In this document: positions 8,959 through 17,211 of the stretch, piece after piece
Position numbering within the stretch: the first letter of the stretch is position 1
How the letters are laid out: each line of letters opens with the position of its first letter
Notes under the pieces: model-generated
The model's database searches: none
The model's input: the letters and a program-made list of their open reading frames with translations, nothing else
What the model was told of the DNA's origin: nothing
Translations under genes and position numbers: made by a program
NCBI GenBank assembly: GCA_964512485.1
Contig: CAZEHJ010000017.1
Span: forward strand, 1 to 54,120
Source: CAZEHJ01 sp964512485
GTDB lineage: Bacteria > Bacteroidota > Rhodothermia > Rhodothermales > UBA10348
Reading direction: 5' to 3'
DNA: 54,120 nucleotides

Positions 8959-9554
8959 AGCATAACTCGCTCAAATACGGAGCATGGTGCATAGCCATGA
9001 TTGGTGTGGTGGTGGTGATCGAAGCCGGAACTGGCGGCGGGCATTCGCCCGCCGCCAACCCGCTTCGGGACAACGCAATAGTTCTATCCAGTCTCGATGA
9101 ATCACTTTCCAGAAACGAAGGCCAGATGCTCTACGAAGGAGAACTGTTTTCTGGAATCGTGACGACGGAGAACGCATCTGGAGATCTCACCACAGTTCCT
9201 TACTCAATGGGCTTCAAGGATGGTCAGGAGCACGCGTTTTACGTGGATGGCAGCCTCAAGCACACTCGGACGTGGCGGCAAGGAAAACGTGAGGGCGAGT
9301 TTCTTTCATATTGGCCCGATGGGCAGATCAAGCAGGCTCATTTTTACGAAGAAGACTTGCTCGAAGGTCAGCTCGAGGAGTGGTTCACAACGGGTCAGCA
9401 GTCCAGATCGTTTACGTATGAGAACGGGAAAGAGGAGGGATCGCAGAAGATGTGGTACGAAGACGGAACGATCCGAGCGAACTACGTGGTTCGAGATGGC
9501 CGCAGGTTTGGATCTATCGGCACAAAGGGATGTGTGTCAGAATCAAATGAATAG
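8955..9554 (+). CDS. MORN-repeat (YwqK-like) exported or membrane-anchored protein
   Basis: A 199-residue protein. Residues 9-24 are a hydrophobic signal or anchor. From about residue 55, short repeats of the MORN_2/YwqK type follow each other, with the pattern G-x-hydrophobic ... YxDGxLK ... GKxxG: MGFKDGQEHAFYVDGSLK, WRQGKREGEFLSYWPDGQIK, YEEDLLEGQLEEWFTTGQQ, YENGKEEGSQKMWYEDGTIR and the partial VVRDGRRFG. Such repeats act as protein or lipid interaction surfaces. The start is GTG at 8955 inside the YHYH stop (GTGA), so translation is probably coupled. The 3' end overlaps the SCO1-like start by 8 bases. An 11-bp GC hairpin lies in the 5' coding part (9032-9057). Confidence 0.8.
   Translation: MKHNSLKYGAWCIAMIGVVVVIEAGTGGGHSPAANPLRDNAIVLSSLDESLSRNEGQMLYEGELFSGIVTTENASGDLTTVPYSMGFKDGQEHAFYVDGSLKHTRTWRQGKREGEFLSYWPDGQIKQAHFYEEDLLEGQLEEWFTTGQQSRSFTYENGKEEGSQKMWYEDGTIRANYVVRDGRRFGSIGTKGCVSESNE
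9032..9057. repeat. Perfect 11-bp GC-rich hairpin inside the MORN gene
   Basis: Left arm 9032-9042 (TGGCGGCGGGC), 4-base loop ATTC, right arm 9047-9057, with no mismatch. It lies about 26 codons into the MORN-repeat gene, just after the signal/anchor segment, and encodes the region around TGGGHSPAAN. No T-run follows, so it is not a normal intrinsic terminator. In RNA it would be very stable. Confidence 0.75.
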
Positions 9555-10203
9555 ACGCAAGCAATACTGGATCGTCATTCTGGTGCTATTGGCCGGATGT
9601 GGTCACGAAACCGTTTCTGAAATTCCCTATTTCAGCCTTGAGGACATGACCCCCGAGTGGGAAAGCAGTCAGACCGTGTCTGAATCGGAGTATCGCCACG
9701 TGCAGTCGTTCATTTTCACTGATCAATCCGGAGAGTCGGTATCTGAGGAAGACGTCGCCGGGCAACCTTACGTGGCCAGCTTCTTTTTTGTGAGCTGTAC
9801 AAATATCTGTCCCACTCTGAAGACCAGATTAACGTCGGTAGCCGCGTCATTTGACGCAGACGAACTCAAGATTCTGTCGCACTCTGTCACTCCCGACCTG
9901 GATACGGTCGAGCGCCTGGCAGCGTATTCCCGGATCAACAACATTGACGAGCGGCAGTGGAAACTGCTCACAGATTCCAAAGAAGATGTCCTTCGTCACG
10001 CAGCCGATTCCTTCGGAGCGCAACTGAAAAACTACACAGCCGGAGTCAGTGGGGAGGAGGACTTCCTTCACACCGAAACAGTATTCCTCGTCGATGGCGA
10101 AGGATTCGTCAGGGGCTTGTACAATGGCACTCTTCAACTTGAAATAGAGCAGTTGATCAAGGATATAGACGTCCTTCTGCTGGAGTCGAAGGCGGCTTCA
10201 TGA
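9547..10203 (+). CDS. SCO1/SenC-family lipoprotein
   Basis: A 218-residue lipoprotein (lipobox LLAGC, Cys17). The thioredoxin-like SCO core has the copper/redox motif VSCTNICP (CxxxC) near residues 81-88 and the conserved histidine in LHTETVFLVD near residue 179. SCO proteins deliver copper to the CuA site of cytochrome c oxidase or act as thiol oxidoreductases in the periplasm. The ATG at 9547 lies inside the end of the MORN gene (8-base overlap) and starts right at the signal peptide. No cytochrome oxidase genes lie in the window, so the protein may serve the YHYH/MORN pair or an oxidase encoded elsewhere. Confidence 0.9.
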   Translation: MNRRKQYWIVILVLLAGCGHETVSEIPYFSLEDMTPEWESSQTVSESEYRHVQSFIFTDQSGESVSEEDVAGQPYVASFFFVSCTNICPTLKTRLTSVAASFDADELKILSHSVTPDLDTVERLAAYSRINNIDERQWKLLTDSKEDVLRHAADSFGAQLKNYTAGVSGEEDFLHTETVFLVDGEGFVRGLYNGTLQLEIEQLIKDIDVLLLESKAAS

Positions 10204-10213
10204 TTTGTCGAAT

Positions 10214-10233
10214 ATATAAGTGATGACTTATAT
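10214..10233. terminator. Short AT-rich hairpin between convergent genes
   Basis: ATATAAGT-GATG-ACTTATAT, an 8-bp perfect stem with a 4-base loop, lying in the 35-base gap between the convergent SCO1-like and GMC genes. Its position fits a bidirectional terminator, but there is no proper T-run, and the AT stem is weak. Confidence 0.35.
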
Positions 10234-10238
10234 GCGAG

Positions 10239-11939
10239 TTAGATGTCGCCGTTCTTCATCGCCTTCACGGCGTAATCAACAGCTCGAGCAGTGAGGGCCA
10301 TGTAGGTGATGGACGGATTCTGAACGGCCGTTGAGGTCATACATGCGCCATCTGTGACAAACAGGTTTTTAACCTCGTGAGCCTGGTTGTGACCGTTCAG
10401 TACGGACGTATTCGGGTCGCGCCCCATACGAGCTGTACCCATTTCGTGAATGGCCAGGCCCTGTGGATTGCTTTCGAGATTGTCGTTTACACTTATATCT
10501 CTGAATCCGGCAGATTCAAGCATCTCCTGCGCGCATTCAGCGCAATCTTTGCGCATCGCTATCTCATTTTCTCCAAAGTCTGCGCTCACGATCAATTGCG
10601 GCATTCCCCACTGATCCGTCAGGTCGGCAGAGAGGCGGCAGTGGTTTTCGTAACGCGGTAATGTTTCTCCATAGCCCCAGAGTTGCATCTCCCATGGACC
10701 GGGATCACGAAGGCTGTTCTTGAAATCGGCACCGATTCCCTCCAGATCACTCCCTCGCCCGGGACCGGCGCGCCATGATGATCCCTGATAAGCGAATCCG
10801 CGCACATAATCTGATCGTGATGAAGCCGCATCGAGATTTCGGAATCGGGGAATGTAGATCCCGTTTGGTCGCGAGCCGGAATAAAATCGATCATCGAACT
10901 CATCAGTAAATGCCGATGCATCAATTCCCATGTGATGATCTCCCAGGTAGTGGCCCAGTGCGCCACTACCGTTGGCAATTCCATCTCGAAAACGAGAGTC
11001 TGTAGAATTCAGCATGATCTGAGTCGTACCGAGACACGAAGCGGCAAGAAAGATGACACGAGCGTGATACTCTGTCATCTCACCTGTCACGGCGTCGATG
11101 ACCCGAACACCACTGGCTCTGTCATTTTCAGAGTCATGGATGACGCTGTGAACGATGGAATTGGCTTTCAATGTCATATTCCCCGTGGCGTGAGCAGCAG
11201 GGAGGGAGACGGAGATCGCTGAGAAAAACGAGCGAGTAGAACACCCCCTTTCACACTCGCCGCAATAGTGGCAGGGAGCACGGTCACCCAGTTGCTCTGT
11301 CAGAACAGCGCAACGTCCGATCGTCATAATTCGATCGTCAAAAGAAGACTCGATGCTACTTTTTAAATGTTTTTCGACGGCTGTCATCTCCATGGGAGCC
11401 AGGAAGTTGCCATCTGGTAATTGCGACAGTCCTTCACGTCTGCCTGAAACTCCGACGAATGATTCCACATAATCGTACCAGGGAGCGATGTCCTCATATC
11501 GGATGGGCCAGTCGACACCATGTCCGTCTTTCAGATTGGCTTCGAAATCCTGAGGTCCCCATCTGTACGTCTGTCGTGCCCACATCAACGAACGGCCACC
11601 AACCTGATTCGCCCTGATCCAGTCGTACGGTTTCTCCTGGACGTAGGGTTGTTCGCTGTCCTTAACAAAAAGGTGCTTGGTGGCTTCGTCGAACAGGTAA
11701 ACCCTGCTTTGGGTAGGATAGATATTTTGCTGTTCATCCAGAGGAACACGACCGTGGCGAGGAAGCTCAAAGGCGTGTTTGTGTTCTGTCACGAAGCTCG
11801 TTCCATGTTCGAACGGAACGCCCCGGTCCAGAACGAGGGTTCTAAGACCCTTTTCGCACAGCTCCTTGGCCGCCATTCCGCCGGCCATTCCTGAACCGAC
11901 CACGATGGCATCATATTCTTCTTTGCGATGGATATTCAT
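10239..11939 (-). CDS. GMC-family FAD dehydrogenase, gluconate/sugar dehydrogenase large subunit type
   Basis: A 566-residue flavoprotein. The dinucleotide-binding motif GSGMAGG is at residues 15-21. GGRSLMWARQTYRW, typical of FAD contact in this family, follows near 110-125. A cysteine-rich segment PCHYCGECERGC near 240-251 resembles the region that holds a 3Fe-4S cluster in FAD-dependent glucose and gluconate dehydrogenases. The C-terminal GMC domain has HEMGTARMG and NPSITYMALTAR, with the family's catalytic His and Asn. It oxidises an alcohol or sugar and passes electrons to a periplasmic acceptor; the substrate is unknown. The ATG at 11939 begins 4 bases after the small subunit stop, so it was preferred to an upstream ATG at 11981, which would overlap that gene. 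Confidence 0.9.
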   Translation of the reverse strand: MNIHRKEEYDAIVVGSGMAGGMAAKELCEKGLRTLVLDRGVPFEHGTSFVTEHKHAFELPRHGRVPLDEQQNIYPTQSRVYLFDEATKHLFVKDSEQPYVQEKPYDWIRANQVGGRSLMWARQTYRWGPQDFEANLKDGHGVDWPIRYEDIAPWYDYVESFVGVSGRREGLSQLPDGNFLAPMEMTAVEKHLKSSIESSFDDRIMTIGRCAVLTEQLGDRAPCHYCGECERGCSTRSFFSAISVSLPAAHATGNMTLKANSIVHSVIHDSENDRASGVRVIDAVTGEMTEYHARVIFLAASCLGTTQIMLNSTDSRFRDGIANGSGALGHYLGDHHMGIDASAFTDEFDDRFYSGSRPNGIYIPRFRNLDAASSRSDYVRGFAYQGSSWRAGPGRGSDLEGIGADFKNSLRDPGPWEMQLWGYGETLPRYENHCRLSADLTDQWGMPQLIVSADFGENEIAMRKDCAECAQEMLESAGFRDISVNDNLESNPQGLAIHEMGTARMGRDPNTSVLNGHNQAHEVKNLFVTDGACMTSTAVQNPSITYMALTARAVDYAVKAMKNGDI

Positions 11940-11943
11940 GCTG

Positions 11944-12489
11944 TCAGTCGGCCCAGGTTCGTTCAACTTCAGAGCGGGCAATGTCCATTTGTGCCGGGCC
12001 GAATGGCTTCAATCTCAGTTCCTGAGTCATGCCGACTTCAGAAGTGTAGTATCCAACCAAAATCAATTCTTTGAGGAGGCGGTAGTGTTCGTCCTGACCG
12101 GCATCGCCTCCGTTGAAGGCTCTTCGGTCCGCTCTCGAAATGACGGATTGCAGCTCTTCATCGTTCTTTGAGGACATGTCCGCCTGCATATTCCACGCGT
12201 CCAACATGGACCTGAAGAGGTGAGCATCATCAGGGGAATAGTATTCCGCCATCATCGTATCGATAAAACGGTGCACCCCGGCAGCACTTGCTCCGGGCGT
12301 ATCCGTCTCTGGTATGATGACGTCTGAAACGCGCCTGAGAAGATCTACCTGGCTCGCTTCGAAGTGCTGAGGGCTCCAGTCTTCCGCCGGCGGAGTTGAG
12401 CAGCCGGCCAAAAGGGCAGAAACTGTTGAGGCAGAGAGCGTTCCTCCGAGAAGAAGGCCCAGTCGGGAGACGGCTGTTCGACGGTCCAT
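11944..12489 (-). CDS. Gluconate 2-dehydrogenase subunit 3 family protein, Tat lipoprotein
   Basis: A 181-residue small subunit of the GMC dehydrogenase (gluconate 2-dehydrogenase subunit 3 family, PF13618). The N-terminus has a twin arginine (MDRRTAVSRLG) and a hydrophobic stretch ending in lipobox LLAGC with Cys30, so it looks like a Tat-exported lipoprotein that would carry the large subunit, which has no signal of its own, across the membrane. Family features include SDVIIPETDTPGASAAGVHRFID and the C-terminal FGPAQ block. It is followed after 4 bases by the large subunit. The cytochrome c subunit found in many such complexes is absent from the window. Confidence 0.88.
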   Translation of the reverse strand: MDRRTAVSRLGLLLGGTLSASTVSALLAGCSTPPAEDWSPQHFEASQVDLLRRVSDVIIPETDTPGASAAGVHRFIDTMMAEYYSPDDAHLFRSMLDAWNMQADMSSKNDEELQSVISRADRRAFNGGDAGQDEHYRLLKELILVGYYTSEVGMTQELRLKPFGPAQMDIARSEVERTWAD

Positions 12490-12495
12490 GACGTT

Positions 12496-12532
12496 TTGAT
12501 TGGTTCAGCGATCAAAGTAGTCAGCCAATCAA
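12496..12532. repeat. Dyad TTGATTGG-N21-CCAATCAA upstream of the dehydrogenase operon
   Basis: An 8+8 perfect inverted repeat (arms 12496-12503 and 12525-12532) ending 7 bases before the subunit 3 start codon. It could be a hairpin in the leader RNA, close to the ribosome site, or a widely spaced operator. It also lies downstream of the small membrane protein gene, but no T-run is present. Confidence 0.3.
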
Positions 12533-12553
12533 GTCATGCACAAGATTCGAGAT

Positions 12554-12763
12554 CTATTTCTTCTTGCGTGTTACAAATTTATATCCCCCAAATGAGAGCA
12601 ACGCAGCTATGGCGATCAGTGGAATCCATCCCAGGAATTGCAGCAGAAACAAGAGCACTGCCACTCCGATACCTCCTTGAACCCAGCCAACCACCTGGCC
12701 CTTGGTTCGGGCTTTTTCAAGCTGCTCTTTGGTATAAATGGCGGTTTTGTATTCGGAAGCCAT
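12554..12763 (-). CDS. Small two-helix membrane protein
   Basis: A 69-residue protein with a soluble N-terminus (MASEYKTAIYTKEQLEKAR), two hydrophobic segments at about 25-44 and 47-62, and a basic end (RKKK) that suggests a cytoplasmic C-terminus. No family is recognised. The ATG at 12763 was preferred over 12802 because the extra 13 residues carry no feature. It is probably a real gene from its composition and lack of overlap, but no function can be given. Confidence 0.6.
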   Translation of the reverse strand: MASEYKTAIYTKEQLEKARTKGQVVGWVQGGIGVAVLLFLLQFLGWIPLIAIAALLSFGGYKFVTRKKK

Positions 12764-12809
12764 GATTTTTTGACAATGCGATTTATATCTGATACAGGTC
12801 ACTACGAAA

Positions 12810-12839
12810 GAACGGCTCCCGGGTTACCGGGAGCCGTTC
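12810..12839 (-). terminator. Intrinsic terminator of the DUF1761 gene
   Basis: A perfect 13-bp stem (GAACGGCTCCCGG / CCGGGAGCCGTTC) with loop TAAC on the minus strand, 37 bases after the DUF1761 stop and followed by CTTTCG. The stem is very strong; the T-tract is short. It separates DUF1761 from the small membrane protein gene. Confidence 0.8.
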
Positions 12840-12876
12840 CAAAACCAACAAATGAAGTCGATGTCTGTTTGATCGC

Positions 12877-13293
12877 CTACCAGGCGGCAAGCAGAATTCC
12901 CATCAGAATCAATGTGACAAGATTATACAAGGTGTTCAGCATCCAGAGTGTCATGTTGACATTTTCGAATGCAACGCGTTGCCAGCCGATGGTCAGAACG
13001 AACCCGAGCCACAGCCAGAATCCTGTCTGGATGCCCGAAACGATGCCCTCAGCGCCATAGGCATCGCCCCAGGTTGCCATGACATGGGCCATCACGTAAG
13101 CGGTGATGATGGCCATCACGAACGTAACACCGTAGGACTTTGCCGGATTGAATCCAGCCTTGAGTTCTTCTTCTGTCTTGCCCATGAGGTCCATCCACTT
13201 TTGACCAAACAACGGTCCATACCAGATCGCTCCGGTAATCATGGGAATCAGGCCCGCGACGATGACAGCCAGATAGTTGATTTCAGGGTACAT
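12877..13293 (-). CDS. DUF1761 family membrane protein
   Basis: A 138-residue integral membrane protein with four membrane segments. Family hallmarks are the N-terminal MYPEINYLAVIVAGLI..GAIWYGPLFGQKWMDLMG block, the TFVMAIITAYVMAHVM helix, and WLWLGFVLTIGWQRVAFEN. DUF1761 has no known function. It is a single-gene unit on the minus strand, closed by the terminator at 12810-12839. The next gene upstream, the exonuclease, ends about 100 bases away. Confidence 0.85.
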   Translation of the reverse strand: MYPEINYLAVIVAGLIPMITGAIWYGPLFGQKWMDLMGKTEEELKAGFNPAKSYGVTFVMAIITAYVMAHVMATWGDAYGAEGIVSGIQTGFWLWLGFVLTIGWQRVAFENVNMTLWMLNTLYNLVTLILMGILLAAW

Positions 13294-13396
13294 GAGGGTA
13301 GGGGATTGGTTAGAATTACCGAATTATCGCGGTATCAACTCAAAATCGCAAAAAACCGGCGCTACAGACTGCGTTCTCCTACGCAATTGTGATTCA

Positions 13397-14200
13397 TCAA
13401 TCTTCAGGAGGACCACCGAAATGTTCGACGATTCGGGTGTTGAACTCTTCCTCCGTAATCCCGCTTATGGCACCACGACAGAGGCTCTTTACGTGAGGTG
13501 CAAAATCCGCACGCTGAATCCACTCAAGGTATCCCCGGTCTCGTTTTGCCACTTCCAGAAGCGGTCGGCCGTTGTATTTACCAAATCCGAAAACAATCTC
13601 ACCGGCGGACCAGACGAACTGATGGGATGGACCAATCCAGAGATCTTTCTCGGGGTTGGTCAGCTTGGCGAGTTCTTCCCAAGAGGTCTCTTCCAGGTTG
13701 AATGTCCGTCGTAAACCTCGAAGAACTTCGACTGCGGCCTGAACATCTGCTTCAGCGGAGTGTGCGTTCTCTAGTTCACCGCCCACAAACCTGCGGTAGG
13801 CATCCGTAAGGCTGCGTGGTTCAAGGGATTGCCAGATCCTGAACGGATCTACCACCAATTGGGACATCAGATCGATCTCTCTTCCGATCCGCTCCATTTC
13901 CTTTTCCACGCATCGGATGTCGAATCGGACGTTGTAGCCGACTATGACCTCAGCCCGAGTCAGAAACGCTTCCACTTCATCCGCTTTTTCGGCGAACGTG
14001 GGCTTGTCAGCCACATCTTCCATACTGATGCCATGTACAGCCTGTGCTCCCTTGGCAATCGGAATGTCTGGTTTGAACAGCTGATGGTACGTTTCTTCCC
14101 GGCCGCCGTCATAGAGGCACATGGAAAGCTCCACGATCTGGTCGGTATCCGGATTTTTTCCGGTCGTCTCGACATCAAACGCAATCATGATCTTGCTCAT
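13397..14200 (-). CDS. DEDDh 3'-5' exonuclease (DnaQ-like) with C-terminal DUF3820-like domain
   Basis: A 267-residue protein. The exonuclease fold has all DEDDh residues: Asp9 and Glu11 in FDVETTG, HGIS near 56, Asp in YNVRFDIR near 94, and the His/Asp pair in HSAEADV near 146-152. It would degrade single-stranded DNA or RNA, or proofread. The C-terminal part (from about 205) has VFGFGKYNGRPLLEVAKRDRGYLEWI, a short domain often attached to DnaQ-like nucleases (DUF3820-type). No polymerase subunit is near. It is divergent from the addB-addA-rmuC operon, about 240 bases away. Confidence 0.87.
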   Translation of the reverse strand: MSKIMIAFDVETTGKNPDTDQIVELSMCLYDGGREETYHQLFKPDIPIAKGAQAVHGISMEDVADKPTFAEKADEVEAFLTRAEVIVGYNVRFDIRCVEKEMERIGREIDLMSQLVVDPFRIWQSLEPRSLTDAYRRFVGGELENAHSAEADVQAAVEVLRGLRRTFNLEETSWEELAKLTNPEKDLWIGPSHQFVWSAGEIVFGFGKYNGRPLLEVAKRDRGYLEWIQRADFAPHVKSLCRGAISGITEEEFNTRIVEHFGGPPED

Positions 14201-14436
14201 GGTACTCGACAGAAGTTTATACGCTGACTCAGCAGCGCTTTTGGTTGTCGGTTATCTTACTTCAGGAAATTTATGAAACGCCTATGACACCCGGATGTCA
14301 CACCCTGTTTCTTATGTTCTGGCAAGTCTAAACCAAGGTACGACAGCTGACCCGCCCACCCCATTCATATCTACACAGGCAACTCATTGAGGTACTGGAC
14401 CGTGTCAGAGATCCAGCTGACCTGAAGGTCGTCCTG

Positions 14437-17211
14437 GTGCCTTCGAGCAGGTCGTCCATCGCTATTCGCGCGGCTTTGGCTCTGGCAGATCGACCACTCG
14501 TCAATATCGAGGTTGTCACACCTCGCGGGCTTAGCAGGCACATCTGGAAATCCCTGAATCCATCGCGTACCAACAGTATCGCTTCACGCAAAAAGATGGA
14601 AATGGTATTGGCTTCCCATCTCGCAGACCAGCCCGGTTCACTGTCAAGGTTGTTCCTGAATACTGTTCCGGCTCTTGTCACATCCATTTTGGAGGATAAA
14701 GAGAAGGGACGGTCAGCCGATTGGGCTCTTCAGAATGCTGAGACGAACGGCCAGAAGGCGTACGCCGAACTTTTCAGCTTATACGAATCAACGATTTCTG
14801 CTTCAGGGCTCTCGGATGAAGCCGATATGTTGTCGTTCGCAGTTCAAAATGCTGACATATTCTCAGAGGAAAGACACCTGGCCTCACTGGTGGCCTGTGC
14901 GGAAGTTAATCTGGAAGATGGATATGCTGATCTTCTCGTTACCCTTGGCAACAAGAGTACAGATCGGTGGGTGGTTGGAAGCGTTGAATCCGTTCTTCCC
15001 GAAACCACTGCGGGTATCATTCTGTCGGATTGGCGCAGACCCGAAGGCCAGCCAACTCACAATGAGGAGACGATACGTCTGATACAGGCGACTACGAGGC
15101 GGGAGGAAATACTTTCGGTGCTGGTTGATGTGGCGGTTTCTGGCACGCCTTTGGACGACGTCGAACTGGCATTTACTGATGGGTCACGATACCGGTCCGG
15201 GCTCGAAGCAGCATGTGATCGCTTCGAAATCCCTTACGTGTCTGCTTCCAGAAAGGAAGAGGCGCGAATCGATCGACTATTCCTGGCATACGGGCGTTGT
15301 GTATTGGATGGATTTTCTCCCAAGTCGGTCATGAACCTTCTTCGGAGCAAAGTACTTGATCCATCTGCAGTTGGCAGTGATCCGTACCGGTTGGCCTCAG
15401 ACCTGGACAATTTGCGATTGTACCCGGAAACAGCCTCAGACTCTTCATTGAAGCCCATGTTGGAAAAGAAGGCTGAAGAGATGTGGATGTCGCGTTCTCG
15501 GCTTTCAAGCTTGATTTCGTTTTTGACCCGATTGGACAGCTTCCGTCAAAAGGGATCCATACAACCGGCGCGATTCCTGACCGGATTCAAGAAATTCATC
15601 ACCGAATTCTGTCCGGAAACATTTCAACCAGGTGACTACGAATTTTGGATCGAAAACAGAATGAGTACCTGGAAAGGAGACGATCTGGGCGCTTTGCCAC
15701 TGGACTGGCTGTTTCAACGGATGGAAGACGGCCTGTTAAACAATCCTTCGGATGCCCCCGAATCTGGAAGGGGAGTACAACTGCTTGACATCTCCCAGGC
15801 CGGATACGGACCGCGTTCTAAGGTCTGGGTACTGGGTCTGGATGATCGGGCTTCCAGCGGCTCTGCCTCTCGGAAATCCCATCATCTGCTTGATTATGAA
15901 GAGACCCGGATTCAGAATTCCGTTGTCGGATTGCGCTATTCGCTTGGTGAACTTGTTCGCCGTATCGGGAGTGGCTTGACGTTGTCTGTCGCAGCTTTCG
16001 AAGTCGCCGACAACCAACCACTTTATCCAGGAGCGGCTCTCCTGGATCTGAAGAAGATTCGAAATATCGAACCGGAAAGCAGGAATCTTACGCTTGACGA
16101 AGCGGATTCAGGTCGACTCGACGCTGAGGCACTGAACTCGTTTTATGGAGCACAACGCGGCAGGAAAGCTTCTGAGATGCGGGCAGCTGAAGAATGGAGT
16201 GAGTTTGATGGAATCGTTGACGTGGACAAGAACTCCGTGTCTACGCGTTTTTCCCCCTCGCGGCTGGAAACGCTTTCCAGATGTCCACATAGATATTTTC
16301 TATCCAACATTTTGCGTCTCGACGTGCCTCCAGAGGACGATAAGGACTGGATGAACGCAGGGGAAACGGGGACGTTGTTGCATGGCATTTTTGAGGACCA
16401 TGCGAGGGAACGTATTGAAAACAAAGCCGGACTCAGCGCAGAAGACGAACAACAGGTTCTCGAGCAACTGCGACTGAGCATTACAGATCATGCGGCAACG
16501 AGCAGTGGCTCATCGACGGTTTTTCAGCAGCAGAAATACGAGGAACTGGCTGTTGGTGTTGAGCAATACTTTGCGCGCGAACGGGAGCTTGAAGGCTTTC
16601 GTGAGCCGATCAAAGTTGAGTATTCCTTTGGTGCCCGCCAGTCTGACGATCATCCGCCCGTAGCCCTCGGACCGGAGGGATCAAAAATTATGGTTACCGG
16701 ACGAGTTGACCGAATCGACAAAACGCAACATGGAGACCTGGTCATTGTCGATTACAAGACCGGAAAACCGGACTCTTACGAGCAAGCCAATCTGCTGAAA
16801 CTTCAGGACCAACTTCAATGGGCTGTTTACGCTCTCGCTGCAGAAAAGGCTCTTTCGAAACAGGTGGAGGCATCGGAATATTTTTTCACTTCCTCCCGCG
16901 GGGCCGGTCGTGTCATCAGTGCGTCGGTAGCGGATGCGCAAGAGGTACGCGAATGCGTTCAAAACCTGGCCTCAAAAGTCTCTGAAGGAGCATTCGTGCA
17001 GGCCGCCAAAGAGGATAATGGAGGACCGTGCCAATGGTGTGATTACAAGAGAATATGCGGCAACGTTGTCGCTCGTCGGGAAGAATTGAAGGTAAAAGCC
17101 GAACGCTCTTTCGAACACGATGTCCGACAAGATGGCGAACAAGATGTAGATGGTTCTTCGTGGTTCGACCGATTCATCGGGTGGCAATATTTTCCCAAAA
17201 ATAAGCCATGA
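14437..17211 (+). CDS. addB: AddB-type PD-(D/E)XK nuclease subunit, start unclear
   Basis: A 924-residue or longer partner subunit of a double-strand-break repair helicase-nuclease. The N-terminal inactive-helicase part has VVTPRGL and a motif-like GLDDRAS near 470. The C-terminal nuclease has LLHGIFE, GRVDRIDK (about 755-762), VIVDYKTG (about 769-776) and QLQWAVYA, which form the catalytic site. Four cysteines (SRCPHRYF near 613 and CQWCDYKRIC near 864-873) fit the iron-sulfur cluster of AddB nucleases. The GTG at 14437 cuts into the first beta strand (KVVLVPSSRS); no ATG, GTG or TTG exists further upstream in this frame before a stop at 14329-14331. It overlaps addA by 4 bases. Confidence 0.88.
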   Translation: MPSSRSSIAIRAALALADRPLVNIEVVTPRGLSRHIWKSLNPSRTNSIASRKKMEMVLASHLADQPGSLSRLFLNTVPALVTSILEDKEKGRSADWALQNAETNGQKAYAELFSLYESTISASGLSDEADMLSFAVQNADIFSEERHLASLVACAEVNLEDGYADLLVTLGNKSTDRWVVGSVESVLPETTAGIILSDWRRPEGQPTHNEETIRLIQATTRREEILSVLVDVAVSGTPLDDVELAFTDGSRYRSGLEAACDRFEIPYVSASRKEEARIDRLFLAYGRCVLDGFSPKSVMNLLRSKVLDPSAVGSDPYRLASDLDNLRLYPETASDSSLKPMLEKKAEEMWMSRSRLSSLISFLTRLDSFRQKGSIQPARFLTGFKKFITEFCPETFQPGDYEFWIENRMSTWKGDDLGALPLDWLFQRMEDGLLNNPSDAPESGRGVQLLDISQAGYGPRSKVWVLGLDDRASSGSASRKSHHLLDYEETRIQNSVVGLRYSLGELVRRIGSGLTLSVAAFEVADNQPLYPGAALLDLKKIRNIEPESRNLTLDEADSGRLDAEALNSFYGAQRGRKASEMRAAEEWSEFDGIVDVDKNSVSTRFSPSRLETLSRCPHRYFLSNILRLDVPPEDDKDWMNAGETGTLLHGIFEDHARERIENKAGLSAEDEQQVLEQLRLSITDHAATSSGSSTVFQQQKYEELAVGVEQYFARERELEGFREPIKVEYSFGARQSDDHPPVALGPEGSKIMVTGRVDRIDKTQHGDLVIVDYKTGKPDSYEQANLLKLQDQLQWAVYALAAEKALSKQVEASEYFFTSSRGAGRVISASVADAQEVRECVQNLASKVSEGAFVQAAKEDNGGPCQWCDYKRICGNVVARREELKVKAERSFEHDVRQDGEQDVDGSSWFDRFIGWQYFPKNKP

